64,000 nt of DNA from CBDBBY01 sp965205055 (GTDB lineage Bacteria > Pseudomonadota > Alphaproteobacteria > Rhodobacterales > Rhodobacteraceae), in assembly GCA_965205055.1 (NCBI GenBank), contig OZ242030.1, forward strand, positions 62,001 through 126,000, read 5' to 3'. The position numbers and the translations under genes are program-made. A model generated the notes under the pieces. It was not told the origin of the DNA. It did not search any database and saw only the letters and a list, made by a program, of their open reading frames with translations. Positions within the stretch are counted from its first letter, which is position 1, and every line of letters starts with the position of its first letter. Shown here one piece after another: positions 52,834-61,846 of this stretch.

Positions 52834-54222
52834 GTCTGCCGCCGCCGATGACGTTTCGGAGCTTTTCGCTCGAACTTTAAATTCCTGGAGCAGAAATTCC
52901 GGGATGTGTTCGCCCATCCCGACGACGACCGGATTGTCGCCGCCCGGCGCGGCTTCTTCCGGCCTGTCCGTCGCGCTTTCGGCGCGGGCATTTCGTGCAG
53001 CCGGCTTTCTGGTCCGGGGGGTATTGCCCGCGGCGCGCTTGGAGGATTTTCCTCTTGCCCGGCGTTCGGGTTCAGGCAGCGTTTCGCTCTGAATTGGAAT
53101 TTCGAGACCGATCAGCCGCTCTATGGCAGCAATGTATCGGTCATCCTTGGGAACGCTGATCGTTATCGCGATGCCAGTGCGGCCGGCTCGGCCTGTTCGT
53201 CCGATGCGGTGGACGTAGTCTTCCGCATTGTGCGGCACATCGAAATTGAACACATGGCTGACATCCGGGATGTCCAAGCCGCGCGCGGCCACGTCGGAAG
53301 CGATGAGGAACCGGATGGATCCATCCTTGAATTCCGACATTGTTCTGGATCGCACGGATTGATCCAGATCTCCGTGGATCGCAGCGCAATCAAATCCGTG
53401 TTTCGCCATCGACTTGTGAAGGATATCGACGTCCGCCTTCCGGTTGCAGAAGATGATGGCGTTCTTCAACTCGCCTTCGCGCTCGCGGATCACCTTTCTC
53501 AATGTTTCCCGCTTGTCCTTGAATGCGGTTGTTTTCCCGCGAGGTTGGACGACTAGCGCGGACTGATCGATGGAGGCGGCGACCGTAGCGCTCGGAGTGA
53601 CTTCAACGCGCACCGGATTGGACAGGAATTCGTTCGTGATCCGCTCGATTTCCGGCGCCATGGTCGCCGAGAAGAACAGCGTCTGGCGCGTGAAGGGCGT
53701 CAGTTTGAAAATGCGCTCGATATCGGGAATGAATCCCATGTCGAGCATTCGGTCGGCTTCGTCGACAACCATGATCTGCACGCCGGAAAGCAGGAGCTTC
53801 CCGCGCTCGAAGTGATCGAGCAGTCTCCCGGGCGTCGCGATCAGCACATCGACTCCGCGATCGATGAGGCTCAATTGCTCTTGGAAGGATACTCCGCCGA
53901 TGAGCAGCGCCATGTCGAGCCTGGTGTTTGAAGAGTATGTCTTGAAGTTTTCCGCGACTTGGGCGGCGAGTTCCCGCGTCGGCGCAAGGACGAGCGAGCG
54001 CGGCATCCGCGCGCGCGACCTCCCGCGCCCCAGAAGCGTGATCAGAGGCAGAGTGAATGACGCGGTCTTCCCGGTTCCTGTCTGCGCGATTCCGAGCACG
54101 TCGCGACCTGCGATCGCAGGGGGTATCGCTTGGGACTGAATAGGAGTCGGCTCCTTGTAGCCGGCGGATTCAACGGCTGCGAGTACTTTCGGGTCGAGAA
54201 GCAACTCGGAGAAATTTGTCAT
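52828..54222 (-). CDS. DEAD-box ATP-dependent RNA helicase (RhlE-like)
   Basis: A 464-residue helicase. Q motif and motif I AQTGTGKT (46-53), PTREL, TPGR, motif II VVDEADRML (about 150-158), SAT, then the RecA2 motifs VAARGLDI and HRIGRTGRAGR. A basic tail of ~80 residues (ERRARGKSSKRAAGN...) likely binds RNA. The group resembles RhlE-type helicases active in ribosome assembly or RNA decay. The gene converges on rnj, and the two 3' ends overlap by six bases, so the pair may influence each other. Confidence 0.93.
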   Translation of the reverse strand: MTNFSELLLDPKVLAAVESAGYKEPTPIQSQAIPPAIAGRDVLGIAQTGTGKTASFTLPLITLLGRGRSRARMPRSLVLAPTRELAAQVAENFKTYSSNTRLDMALLIGGVSFQEQLSLIDRGVDVLIATPGRLLDHFERGKLLLSGVQIMVVDEADRMLDMGFIPDIERIFKLTPFTRQTLFFSATMAPEIERITNEFLSNPVRVEVTPSATVAASIDQSALVVQPRGKTTAFKDKRETLRKVIREREGELKNAIIFCNRKADVDILHKSMAKHGFDCAAIHGDLDQSVRSRTMSEFKDGSIRFLIASDVAARGLDIPDVSHVFNFDVPHNAEDYVHRIGRTGRAGRTGIAITISVPKDDRYIAAIERLIGLEIPIQSETLPEPERRARGKSSKRAAGNTPRTRKPAARNARAESATDRPEEAAPGGDNPVVVGMGEHIPEFLLQEFKVRAKSSETSSAAADL

Positions 54223-54488
54223 GGAGCCTTCGCAAATGATTTTCGCACTTTCTTGCGCGGAGGGCGCTGCATGAGGTGCATGGCCGTACCGTTATGCCAC
54301 AGCACGATCAGCGTCAATTGCATCAATTACTGTTGCGAAGAGTTGTATTATTTTTCCAACAATTCTTGTTGTCCGAGTTCGTTCATTGATGCGACTCCGC
54401 CTTGATGTGGGTCGGAACGGCGGCTATTTTCGGAAGTGCAATTTGCCGAATGGCAGACTTTTGAACCCTCGCTTAGGAAATGAAATCA

Positions 54489-55268
54489 ATGGATCTAGGA
54501 ATCGCGGGCAAATGGGCGGTCGTTGGCGCGTCGTCCAAGGGTCTGGGGCGCGCGTGCGCGGAAAGCCTCGCGGAAGCCGGAGTCAATCTGGTCATGAACG
54601 CTCGCAATTCTCAAGCTCTTGAAGAAGCGGCGGAATCGATATCCGACCGGCATCGCGTTCAAGTGGAAGCGGTGGCGGCGGATGTCGCGACGAGCGAGGG
54701 CAGGGATGAAATCTTCAAGGCGTGTCCCAATCCGCACATTCTGGTGACCAACGCAGGCGGTCCTCCCGCGGGGCATTGGAGCGAATGGGACCGGGACGAT
54801 TACATTGCGGCATTCGACCAGAACATGCTCGGCCCGATCGACATGATGAAGAGGACCATGCCGGGAATGATCGAAAGGAGATGGGGGCGCATAGTCAACG
54901 TCACATCGGCTTCGGTCAGATCGCCCATCGCAATTCTTGGGCTTTCCAACACCGCGCGGACCGGGCTGACCGGATTCGTGGCAGGAACATCCAGGCAAGT
55001 CGCCCAGTACGGCGTCGCCATCAACAATTTGCTTCCCGGAATTCATGCCACCGGAAGAGCGGAATATTTGGACGCCGCCGCGGCCCGGAAAGCGGGCAAA
55101 ACCGCGGAAGAAATCAAAGCGCAGCGGGAGGCGGGCGTTCCCGCGAAGCGATACGGCTTGCCGGAAGAGCTGGGAGCCATGTGCGCATTCCTGTGCTCGC
55201 AGCATGCCGGATACATTGTCGGCCAAAACCTGCTTCTGGACGGAGGGGCGGCATCCATAACGATTTGA
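54489..55268 (+). CDS. Atypical short-chain dehydrogenase/reductase-like protein
   Basis: About 259 residues with an SDR Rossmann fold: GASSKGLGRACAESL (nucleotide loop) and NAGGPPAG. At the active site the usual Tyr-x3-Lys is replaced. The segment GLSNTARTGLTGF has Ser and Arg where YSATKAGLTG is expected, although the upstream Ser (NVTSASV) remains. The C-terminus YIVGQNLLLDGGA is normal. A known divergent SDR subgroup shares such a change; its reaction is unclear to me. The ATG at 54489 sits at a good distance from TTAGGAA; an ATG three codons earlier is too close to it. It is followed by an orphan ABC ATPase gene. Confidence 0.85.
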   Translation: MDLGIAGKWAVVGASSKGLGRACAESLAEAGVNLVMNARNSQALEEAAESISDRHRVQVEAVAADVATSEGRDEIFKACPNPHILVTNAGGPPAGHWSEWDRDDYIAAFDQNMLGPIDMMKRTMPGMIERRWGRIVNVTSASVRSPIAILGLSNTARTGLTGFVAGTSRQVAQYGVAINNLLPGIHATGRAEYLDAAAARKAGKTAEEIKAQREAGVPAKRYGLPEELGAMCAFLCSQHAGYIVGQNLLLDGGAASITI

Positions 55269-55358
55269 CGGATGCGATGCCGACAGGCGCAGAATTCGGA
55301 CGGTTGACATGGCCCCGAAAGACCTAGTAACGCACTCGGGTATTTGACGGAGTGCGAC

Positions 55359-56495
55359 GTGGAGTCTCCCAAGAGCGCGCCTAGGCTCACGGTCGAAGGT
55401 TTGACCCGGCGATTCGACGGTCGGGAAGTCGTTTCTGAAGTATCGCTGTCGATCATGCCGGGGGCGGTGACGTGCCTTCTCGGCCAGTCCGGCTGCGGGA
55501 AATCGACGACGCTCCGCATCATCGCCGGCGTCGACCGGCAGAATGCCGGCCGCGTTCTGATCGACGGGAATGTCGTTTCCGATTCTCGATGCCACATGCC
55601 GCCGGAGCAAAGGCCGGTCGGCCTTCTTTTTCAGGATCTCGCGCTTTTCCCGCACCTCACGGCGGCGGAGAATGTCGCATTCGGTTTGACCTGCGGCAGG
55701 CGCGAGCGCCGCCGCCGCGTTGATGAGCTGTTTTCGAAAGTCAATCTGCGCGGTTACGAGGACAGCTATCCGCACGAGCTGTCCGGCGGCGAGCAGCAGC
55801 GCGTGGCGCTCGCGAGGGCACTTGCGCCGAGGCCGGGAATCATGCTGCTCGACGAGCCTTTTTCCAGCTTGGACGACCGATTGCGGGACGGGATTCGCGA
55901 AGAAACGATCGCGATGCTGAAGGAGGAGAACACCTCCGTCCTTCTCGTCACGCACGACCCGGTCGAGGCGATGCGGATGGGAGAGGAGATCGCGGTCATG
56001 CGAAGCGGTCGAATCGTGCAGTTCGGCGAGCCGATTCAACTCTACCTGAAGCCGGCGGACCGCGACATCGCCGCTTTCTTCTCCGACATAAACATGGTCC
56101 ATTCGGTCGTTTCGAACGGAAGCGCCGACACAGTATTCGGCGAATTCGCCGCGCCGGGAATCGTCGACGGCACGGAAGTCGAAATCGTGGTGAGGCCGCA
56201 ACATGTGCGCATAGACTTCGACCGGAACGGCAATGGTCCGGTTCCGACGCAAATCGATGGAGTCGCCGCTCGCGGCACCGTGCATCGCTCCCGGTTCCTC
56301 GGTACGGCGAGCCTTGTCGAGTTCAAGCTTGAGCGCGATCAATCGATCATCAAGGCGATCGTGCCCTCCGTCTTTTTGCCGCGGGAAGGAGTGCCGCTTT
56401 GGCTCAGCATTCGCCGGACCCGCTGCCACCTGTTTCCTTGCAGGTTTCAATCCGGAAAGGCCAAGCCTCTTGAATTGGCCCGGTCCGGCGAATGA
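55359..56495 (+). CDS. Orphan ABC ATPase, FbpC/PotA-like
   Basis: A 378-residue ABC ATPase of the iron/polyamine/sugar importer group. Walker A GQSGCGKST, Q-loop LFQDLALFPHL, signature LSGGEQQRVALARAL and Walker B IMLLDEPFSSLD are intact. The C-terminal ~140 residues hold a TOBE-type domain (IVVRPQHVRI). No permease or binding-protein gene accompanies it, so it may serve a transporter encoded elsewhere. The GTG at 55359 has GGAG six bases upstream. A TTG at 55344 is possible. The last ~25 residues look non-conserved. Confidence 0.88.
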   Translation: MESPKSAPRLTVEGLTRRFDGREVVSEVSLSIMPGAVTCLLGQSGCGKSTTLRIIAGVDRQNAGRVLIDGNVVSDSRCHMPPEQRPVGLLFQDLALFPHLTAAENVAFGLTCGRRERRRRVDELFSKVNLRGYEDSYPHELSGGEQQRVALARALAPRPGIMLLDEPFSSLDDRLRDGIREETIAMLKEENTSVLLVTHDPVEAMRMGEEIAVMRSGRIVQFGEPIQLYLKPADRDIAAFFSDINMVHSVVSNGSADTVFGEFAAPGIVDGTEVEIVVRPQHVRIDFDRNGNGPVPTQIDGVAARGTVHRSRFLGTASLVEFKLERDQSIIKAIVPSVFLPREGVPLWLSIRRTRCHLFPCRFQSGKAKPLELARSGE

Positions 56496-56692
56496 CGGCG
56501 CGACTGGCATGCGAAAGAATGAAAGGCCTCGGCAAGGCGCTCTCTCGGATTTGATTGCAAATTTTCCTGTTGCTGATAGAAATTGCCGCAGAAGCGCGGC
56601 GCGGGAAGCTGCTTGCGCGTTCGCGCCGTGCTTGAAATCCGATTGATCGGCCGAGTTGAAGGCCGGATCGATGAACCAGATGGAGTAAGCCA

Positions 56693-56908
56693 ATGCTGAA
56701 CAATATCGGGCTTCCGGGACTTTTGTTGATCGTAATCGTGGTCTTGGTGCTGTTCGGGCGCGGAAAGATCGCGTCGCTCATGGGCGAGATGGGCAAAGGA
56801 ATTACCGCCTTCAAGAAAGGTGTTGCCGAAGAAAAGAAGGAACTCGACACCGCTGCCTCTGAACAAGAGATAGAGGGCAAGTCGGAAGAGAAGCAACAGG
56901 TTTCCTGA
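56693..56908 (+). CDS. tatA: Sec-independent translocase protein TatA
   Basis: A 71-residue pore-forming Tat component: an N-terminal membrane helix (GLPGLLLIVIVVLVLFGRGK), the FGRGKI hinge with conserved Phe-Gly, an amphipathic helix (LMGEMGKGITAFKKG) and an acidic/charged tail. First gene of tatABC; a short leader of about 200 bp separates it from the ABC ATPase. Confidence 0.95.
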   Translation: MLNNIGLPGLLLIVIVVLVLFGRGKIASLMGEMGKGITAFKKGVAEEKKELDTAASEQEIEGKSEEKQQVS

Positions 56909-56924
56909 GCAGCAAGCTGATTGA

Positions 56925-57458
56925 ATGTTCGACATCGGCTGGACCGAGCTTCTTGTAATTGGAATCGTCGCGCTCATCGTGGTGGGTCCGAAAGACCTGC
57001 CCGGCATGTTCAAGGCGCTCGGTCGGTTCACCGCGAAAATGCGGAACTTGGCGCGCGAATTTCAACGGGCGATGAATCAAGCCGCCGACGAGTCCGGCGT
57101 ATCCGACATCACTTCCGATCTGAAGGCGCTGCGGTCCGCCAAGAGTCTCGGGCTTGATGCGGTTCAGGACGCGGCGGATCGATTCAAAGGCGGGTGGAAA
57201 ACCGGCCTGGACCAAGCCGGTTCGGCCAGCGCCGCTGACTCGGCGGGGTCGAAGGCTGAATCTTCCGCAGATGCGAAGGATTCAGACGCAGCAGAGGATT
57301 CAATGAGCGCCGTCCAGACCAGCACCTCTTCCGCGGAAGCGGCTGCGCCGCCGCCGCGTTCGGAAGCCGCAATGGCGACCGAAGCGGAGCCGAAAGAGGC
57401 GGAATCGCCGGAACCCGCCGCCGCCAAAGCGGAATCGGCGTCCAAGGCCGACGGATGA
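56925..57458 (+). CDS. tatB: Sec-independent translocase protein TatB
   Basis: A 177-residue Tat receptor component. FDIGWTELLVIGIVALIVVG is followed by PKDLPGMFKALGRF (Glu8 and the Gly-Pro hinge), then an amphipathic helix. The C-terminal ~90 residues are low-complexity Ala/Glu/Ser and probably disordered. TatB forms the signal-peptide receptor with TatC. The stop overlaps tatC (ATGA). Confidence 0.94.
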   Translation: MFDIGWTELLVIGIVALIVVGPKDLPGMFKALGRFTAKMRNLAREFQRAMNQAADESGVSDITSDLKALRSAKSLGLDAVQDAADRFKGGWKTGLDQAGSASAADSAGSKAESSADAKDSDAAEDSMSAVQTSTSSAEAAAPPPRSEAAMATEAEPKEAESPEPAAAKAESASKADG

Positions 57459-58351
57459 AGGACGACGAAATCGAAGATACCAAAGCGCCGCTCATCGAGC
57501 ACCTCGCTGAACTGCGCAGCAGACTCATTCGTTCAGTCATTGCGTTCCTGGTCGGAATGGTCATCTGCTTCACGGTCTGGAATCCGATATTCGATTTTCT
57601 GACCGCTCCCATTTGCAGCGCGCTGAGCGACAGGAGTCAGGAATGCGGCTTGATTCTGATCAGGCTGCAGGAAGGGTTTTTCGTCGCGGTCCGGATTTCT
57701 CTGATGGGCGGTTTCGTGCTCGCGTTTCCGGTAATCAGCTATCAGATGTGGCGTTTTGTCGCGCCCGGACTGTACAAGACGGAAAAGAATGTTTTTCTTC
57801 CCTTTCTGATCGCATCGCCGTTCATGTTCTTCCTTGGCGCGGCTTTCGCATTTTACATCGTTATTCCGCTCGCATTCGATTTTTTCCTGGGATTTCAACA
57901 GCAAGGCTCATCGCCTATCGTCGACGGCGACCAACTTGGCGCAACGGACGGGACTTTGCCGCCCGGCGCTCTCGAGGCGGCTGGCATCACCTTCCAAGGC
58001 TCGGTCGCCGAATACCTGTCTTTAACAATCAAGTTCATTCTCGCGTTCGGAATCTGTTTCCAGCTTCCTGTAATGCTTACGCTCTTGGGCAAAGCCGGAA
58101 TAGTTACGGCCAAAGGCTTGGGCCAAGTCAGGAAATACGCGATCGTAGGGATTCTGGCTGTGGCTGCGGTCGTCACGCCTCCCGATGTGATCACTCAGGT
58201 CATACTTTTCGTCGTCGTTTACGGTCTCTACGAAGTGTCGATCATTCTGGTTCGCCGGGTCGAAAAGAAGCGCAACAAGGAGCTGGCGGAGCAAGGGCTG
58301 CTCTTTGAAGATGAAGATGACGCGGTCGACGGTCGATCCGGCTCAGATTAG
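57455..58351 (+). CDS. tatC: Sec-independent translocase protein TatC
   Basis: A 298-residue polytopic subunit with six helices that recognises twin-arginine signals. The cytoplasmic N-terminus APLIEHLAELRSRLIRS, the loop APGLYKTEKNVFLPF and the terminal charged tail are typical. An insert of ~30 residues (QQGSSPIVDGDQ...) between helices 3 and 4 is found in some alphaproteobacterial TatC. One possible client is the RR-signal binding protein at 62896. Confidence 0.95.
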   Translation: MKDDEIEDTKAPLIEHLAELRSRLIRSVIAFLVGMVICFTVWNPIFDFLTAPICSALSDRSQECGLILIRLQEGFFVAVRISLMGGFVLAFPVISYQMWRFVAPGLYKTEKNVFLPFLIASPFMFFLGAAFAFYIVIPLAFDFFLGFQQQGSSPIVDGDQLGATDGTLPPGALEAAGITFQGSVAEYLSLTIKFILAFGICFQLPVMLTLLGKAGIVTAKGLGQVRKYAIVGILAVAAVVTPPDVITQVILFVVVYGLYEVSIILVRRVEKKRNKELAEQGLLFEDEDDAVDGRSGSD

Positions 58352-58385
58352 ACAGTCCGCATCCCAAGTAGGAACAATCCATTCG

Positions 58386-59234
58386 ATGGACGATTCGATA
58401 GCCGAGCGGATTGCGGAAGCGCTTGAACGGATTTCCCCGCCGCCTGCCGATGTTCCGGATTTCAGCCAGGCCGACGCTTATGTATGGCGCGTGTCTCCGG
58501 ACCGGCTGGATCCGATACGTCAAGTCAACAGAGTCGGCTTGTCCCTATTGGTCGGGATTGAGGGATCAAAACGCGTCCTTTTGCAGAATACGAAGCACTT
58601 CGCTCAAGGATTTCCTGCCAACAACGCCCTTCTCTGGGGAGCGAGGGGCATGGGCAAATCGTCCCTGGTCAAGGCGGTCCACGCGAGCATCGCATCCGAA
58701 CACAGCTCACTGAAGCTAATCGAACTTCTGAGAGAGGATCTGTCCTCGCTGGGCCGGCTTCTGGGCCTTCTGAAGTCGCGTTCGGAGCGATTCGTCATTT
58801 TCTGCGACGACTTGTCGTTCGCTCGGGACGAGCAGCAGTACAAATCCTTGAAGGCAGTGCTCGACGGCGGCGTCGAAGGCCGCCCTGCGAACGTGCTGTT
58901 TTATGCCACTTCGAACCGTCGGCACCTTATGCCGCGGGACATGATCGAAAATGAACGTTCGACCGCGATAAATCCTTCGGAAGCAGTTGACGAAAAGGTG
59001 TCGCTGTCGGATCGATTCGGGCTATGGCTGGGTTTTCATCCGTGCAGCCAGACTCAATTTCTTGAGATGGTCGAGCAGTACTGCCTTCATTTCAAGATAC
59101 CGGCTGGACCGGAAGAGCTATCGGCGGAAGCCATCGAGTGGCAGCAGACGAGAGGCGCGCGCTCAGGGCGAGTCGCTTGGCAGTATGTGACTTACCTGGC
59201 CGGAAAGCACGGCGTCGGCATATCGCTTGGCTGA
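58386..59234 (+). CDS. DUF815-family AAA-like ATPase
   Basis: A 282-residue P-loop ATPase of the DUF815 family. Walker A GARGMGKSS (85-93), Walker B VIFCDDLSF (about 142-150) and sensor YATSNRRHLMPRDM are present. The N-terminal ~60 residues form the family-specific extension. The ATG at 58386 begins MDDSIAERIAEALERI. The function is not established for the family. It starts 34 bp after tatC on the same strand and may be co-transcribed with tatABC. Confidence 0.88.
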   Translation: MDDSIAERIAEALERISPPPADVPDFSQADAYVWRVSPDRLDPIRQVNRVGLSLLVGIEGSKRVLLQNTKHFAQGFPANNALLWGARGMGKSSLVKAVHASIASEHSSLKLIELLREDLSSLGRLLGLLKSRSERFVIFCDDLSFARDEQQYKSLKAVLDGGVEGRPANVLFYATSNRRHLMPRDMIENERSTAINPSEAVDEKVSLSDRFGLWLGFHPCSQTQFLEMVEQYCLHFKIPAGPEELSAEAIEWQQTRGARSGRVAWQYVTYLAGKHGVGISLG

Positions 59235-59267
59235 TCCGCAAGCCCCCGTTTCGTCTTGATTCGGTCG

Positions 59268-59286
59268 GATCGAACGATTTTCGATC
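59268..59286. terminator. Hairpin between convergent genes
   Basis: GATCGAA-CGATT-TTCGATC has a perfect 7-bp stem in the 66-bp gap between the DUF815 gene and the convergent SDR gene. It could serve both directions, but lacks a T run. Confidence 0.3.
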
Positions 59287-59300
59287 ACGCATTGAATCAT

Positions 59301-60059
59301 TCAGCCTCTTCCGACGAACGGCATGTTTGTGGCCATGATGGTCATGGACTGGATATTCACGTCCAGCGGCAGATTCGCGATGTAGGCAACCGCTTCGCCG
59401 CATCGCGAGACGTCGAACACCGGCTCCGTTCGCACGTCGCCGGACGCTTGGGGAACGCCTGTCTTGAATTTGGCAGCGAGATTCGTGTCGGCGTTTCCGA
59501 TATCGATCTGGCTGCAAGCGATTCCGTACTTGCGGCAATCGAGCGAAATGCTCTTTGTGAGGCCGCTGATCGCATGCTTGCTGGCGGTATAAGGGGCCGA
59601 GTTCGGGCGCGGAGAGTATGCTGAGACCGATCCGTTGTTGATGATTCGCCCGCCTTGCGGAGTTTGCTCCTTCATGATTCGGATGGCCTGCTGGCTGCAC
59701 AGGAACGATCCTGTGAGGTTGACCGCGATGCATTTGTTCCATTCTTCAACCGGCAAGTCCTCCATCGGAACCGGCGGAGCGGCGACGCCCGCATTATTGA
59801 AAAGAACATCGAGTCGGCCAAGCTCGCGCTTCGCCTCCGCAAAAAGGGATTCGACATCATCAGGCACCGAAACATCGGCGGCGACCGATATGGCGCAATT
59901 GCCGTTGGTGGCCTCCAGCAATTTCAATGTTCCGTTCAAAGTCTCGATATTCCTGCCGGCAAGCACAAGCCGGTAACCGCTGCCGCCCAGCGTCAGCGCT
60001 GCGGCCCGCCCCACGCCGGAACCGGCGCCCGTGATCAAAGCGGTTCTATCGCGCGGCAT
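59301..60059 (-). CDS. Classical SDR-family oxidoreductase
   Basis: A 252-residue classical SDR: TGAGSGVGRAAAL (nucleotide loop, about 10-22), NNAGVAAP, catalytic Ser in NNGSVSAYS and Tyr/Lys in PYTASKHAISG. The Arg in LAGRNIE suggests NADP preference, by analogy. The substrate is unknown. It stands between an importer operon (same strand, upstream) and tat/DUF815 (convergent). The 240-bp spacer from the importer permease contains no recognised feature. Confidence 0.9.
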   Translation of the reverse strand: MPRDRTALITGAGSGVGRAAALTLGGSGYRLVLAGRNIETLNGTLKLLEATNGNCAISVAADVSVPDDVESLFAEAKRELGRLDVLFNNAGVAAPPVPMEDLPVEEWNKCIAVNLTGSFLCSQQAIRIMKEQTPQGGRIINNGSVSAYSPRPNSAPYTASKHAISGLTKSISLDCRKYGIACSQIDIGNADTNLAAKFKTGVPQASGDVRTEPVFDVSRCGEAVAYIANLPLDVNIQSMTIMATNMPFVGRG

Positions 60060-60299
60060 CAGACTGCCTCCATTGCTCGCTTGTTGAAGAATGAATTTCG
60101 TCGGTCAGGTCTCAGGTTTTGTCAAGACGCGGCGGACGCGGGCCGGTCTGCATTGGCCTCGACCATTGTTTCAAAATTGGCAAGTGCCGCTCCGTTCCGG
60201 GATGCGTTTTCTCCGGTTCGCATTTGCCATGCTGCGGATCTTTGGACCTGCGGAGCGAGGCGAAGTCCTGTGCTTCGCGCGATGAAGGAGCCAAGCCGG

Positions 60300-61070
60300 T
60301 CAAGCGATTTCGTATGACCAAGCGGCCACCCGCCGCTCGACGAAAACAACCATGAGAAACAGAATGATCGCCATTGAAGAGGATAGCACGATCGCGGCGT
60401 AAAGTCGCTCCGTCTGGTAGTTGAACGTCGCTTGGATGATGAGCGCGCCCAAGCCTTTGTCCGAACCGATCCACTCGCCGACGATGGCGCCGATGACTGC
60501 TGTGGCCGATGCGATTCGGAGCGACGAAAACAGCATCGGCATGGATCGGGGGAGGCGGAGCCGCCAGAATGTTTCCCAAGGCGTTGCCGAAAGCACCCGG
60601 AACAATTCGTGTTCGCTCGCGGCCGCGGAGTTCAGTCCCCGGACCATGTTAACGAGAGTCGGAAAAAAGCAGATGACGGAAGCGATCACGATCTTCGGCA
60701 GCATTCCGAGTCCGAAGATCAGAATTATTATGGGCGACAAGGCAAGAATCGGGATCGTGTTGAAAAATAAGACCACAGGAAAGTAGGCGCTGTTCAACGT
60801 CCGGCTGTAAACGAACGCCACGGCGAGAATGACCGCCGCCAGGTTGCCGAACAGAAAGCCCGCCAGGCTTTCGGCCATGGTTGGCCACAAATTGTCCAGT
60901 AGCAGCGGCCACTGGTTGGCGAATGCCGCCGCAATCCGAGTCGGCGTCGGCGCAATGTACGGGGGAACGCCTGCCAAGGGCAGGAGGAACTGCCATGCCA
61001 GAATGATTGAAGCTGCTCCAAGAACGGGAAGAAGGATCCGCAAAGCGTTGGGAATGCGTGCCGGCAGCAT
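60300..61070 (-). CDS. ABC importer permease (SsuC/TauC/ThiX-like)
   Basis: A 256-residue permease of the nitrate/sulfonate/taurine/pyrimidine group with about six helices. AGVPPYIAPTPTRIAAAFA is the usual periplasmic start (normally 'LPSP..v..a'), and the EAA-type loop is ELFRVLSATPWETFWRLRLP. GAIVGEWIGSDKGLGALI is characteristic. The start at 61070 overlaps the ATPase stop by one base (TGATG). A longer frame upstream merely runs antisense-like through the ATPase gene. Confidence 0.9.
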   Translation of the reverse strand: MLPARIPNALRILLPVLGAASIILAWQFLLPLAGVPPYIAPTPTRIAAAFANQWPLLLDNLWPTMAESLAGFLFGNLAAVILAVAFVYSRTLNSAYFPVVLFFNTIPILALSPIIILIFGLGMLPKIVIASVICFFPTLVNMVRGLNSAAASEHELFRVLSATPWETFWRLRLPRSMPMLFSSLRIASATAVIGAIVGEWIGSDKGLGALIIQATFNYQTERLYAAIVLSSSMAIILFLMVVFVERRVAAWSYEIA

Positions 61071-61840
61071 CAGGCGCCCTCCAGCATGCTTCGCATCTCC
61101 GTCATGGCCGAGATGATCGCAGGATCCTCCCGTCGGCAGCGATTGTCCGGCGTCTTTGCGTTGCGCAAGTCCTTGATGGAGAGCACTCGCCCCGGACGCG
61201 AACCGAGCACCATGACCCGCTGGCCGAGATAAACGGCCTCCATGATCGAGTGCGTGATGAAAAGGACGGTTGTTCCAGTTCGTCGCCAAATCCGGAGCAA
61301 TTCGTCGTTCAGCCGGTCGCGCGTGATCTCATCGAGAGCGCCGAACGGCTCGTCCATCAGCAAGAGTTTTGGTTCGGTCAGCAATGCGCGCGCGATCGCG
61401 ACCCTTTGGCGCTGCCCGCCGGACAGCTGTCGCGGGTAACGGCTGCCGAGATCGTCGATGCCGAGCATTTCGGAAAGTTCGGCTGATCGGCCTTTCGGCG
61501 CGTCTGCGGTTCGCTTTCCTCCAATTGCACTAGGCAACTCTATGTTGGCTTTGACGGTTCGCCACGGAAGCAGCGTCGGATCTTGGAAAACAAAGCCGAC
61601 CTCGCGCTCGCGGCGAGCCGCGCTCGGGCTTTTGCCGAGAACCTGAATGTCGCCGCTCAGCGGGTCGAGAAGATCCGCGACAACCCGCAGCAGCGTCGAT
61701 TTGCCGCAACCGGACGGTCCGATGATCGACAGGAATTCCCCGGCGGCGACAGTGAGGTTGACGCCGCCAAGAACCGGAACCGTTTCCGCATCGTTGCGGT
61801 AGCCGAGCTCGAGCGAACTCGTCTTGATCGCGGCATGCAT
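61070..61840 (-). CDS. ABC importer ATPase (SsuB/TauB/ThiZ-like)
   Basis: A 256-residue single-domain ATPase: Walker A GPSGCGKST (about 42-50), Q-loop FVFQDPTLLPWRTV (WR after LLP is typical of the SsuB/TauB group), signature LSGGQRQRVAIARALL, Walker B LLLMDEPFGALD. It energises the permease that overlaps its end. It lies 6 bp after the binding-protein gene, so the order is binding protein, ATPase, permease. Confidence 0.92.
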   Translation of the reverse strand: MHAAIKTSSLELGYRNDAETVPVLGGVNLTVAAGEFLSIIGPSGCGKSTLLRVVADLLDPLSGDIQVLGKSPSAARREREVGFVFQDPTLLPWRTVKANIELPSAIGGKRTADAPKGRSAELSEMLGIDDLGSRYPRQLSGGQRQRVAIARALLTEPKLLLMDEPFGALDEITRDRLNDELLRIWRRTGTTVLFITHSIMEAVYLGQRVMVLGSRPGRVLSIKDLRNAKTPDNRCRREDPAIISAMTEMRSMLEGA

Positions 61841-61846
61841 CCAGAT

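Noticed and set aside
54495..56693. A 732-codon minus-strand frame
   Set aside because: Antisense to the SDR and ABC ATPase genes, which have clear motifs; no recognisable domain.
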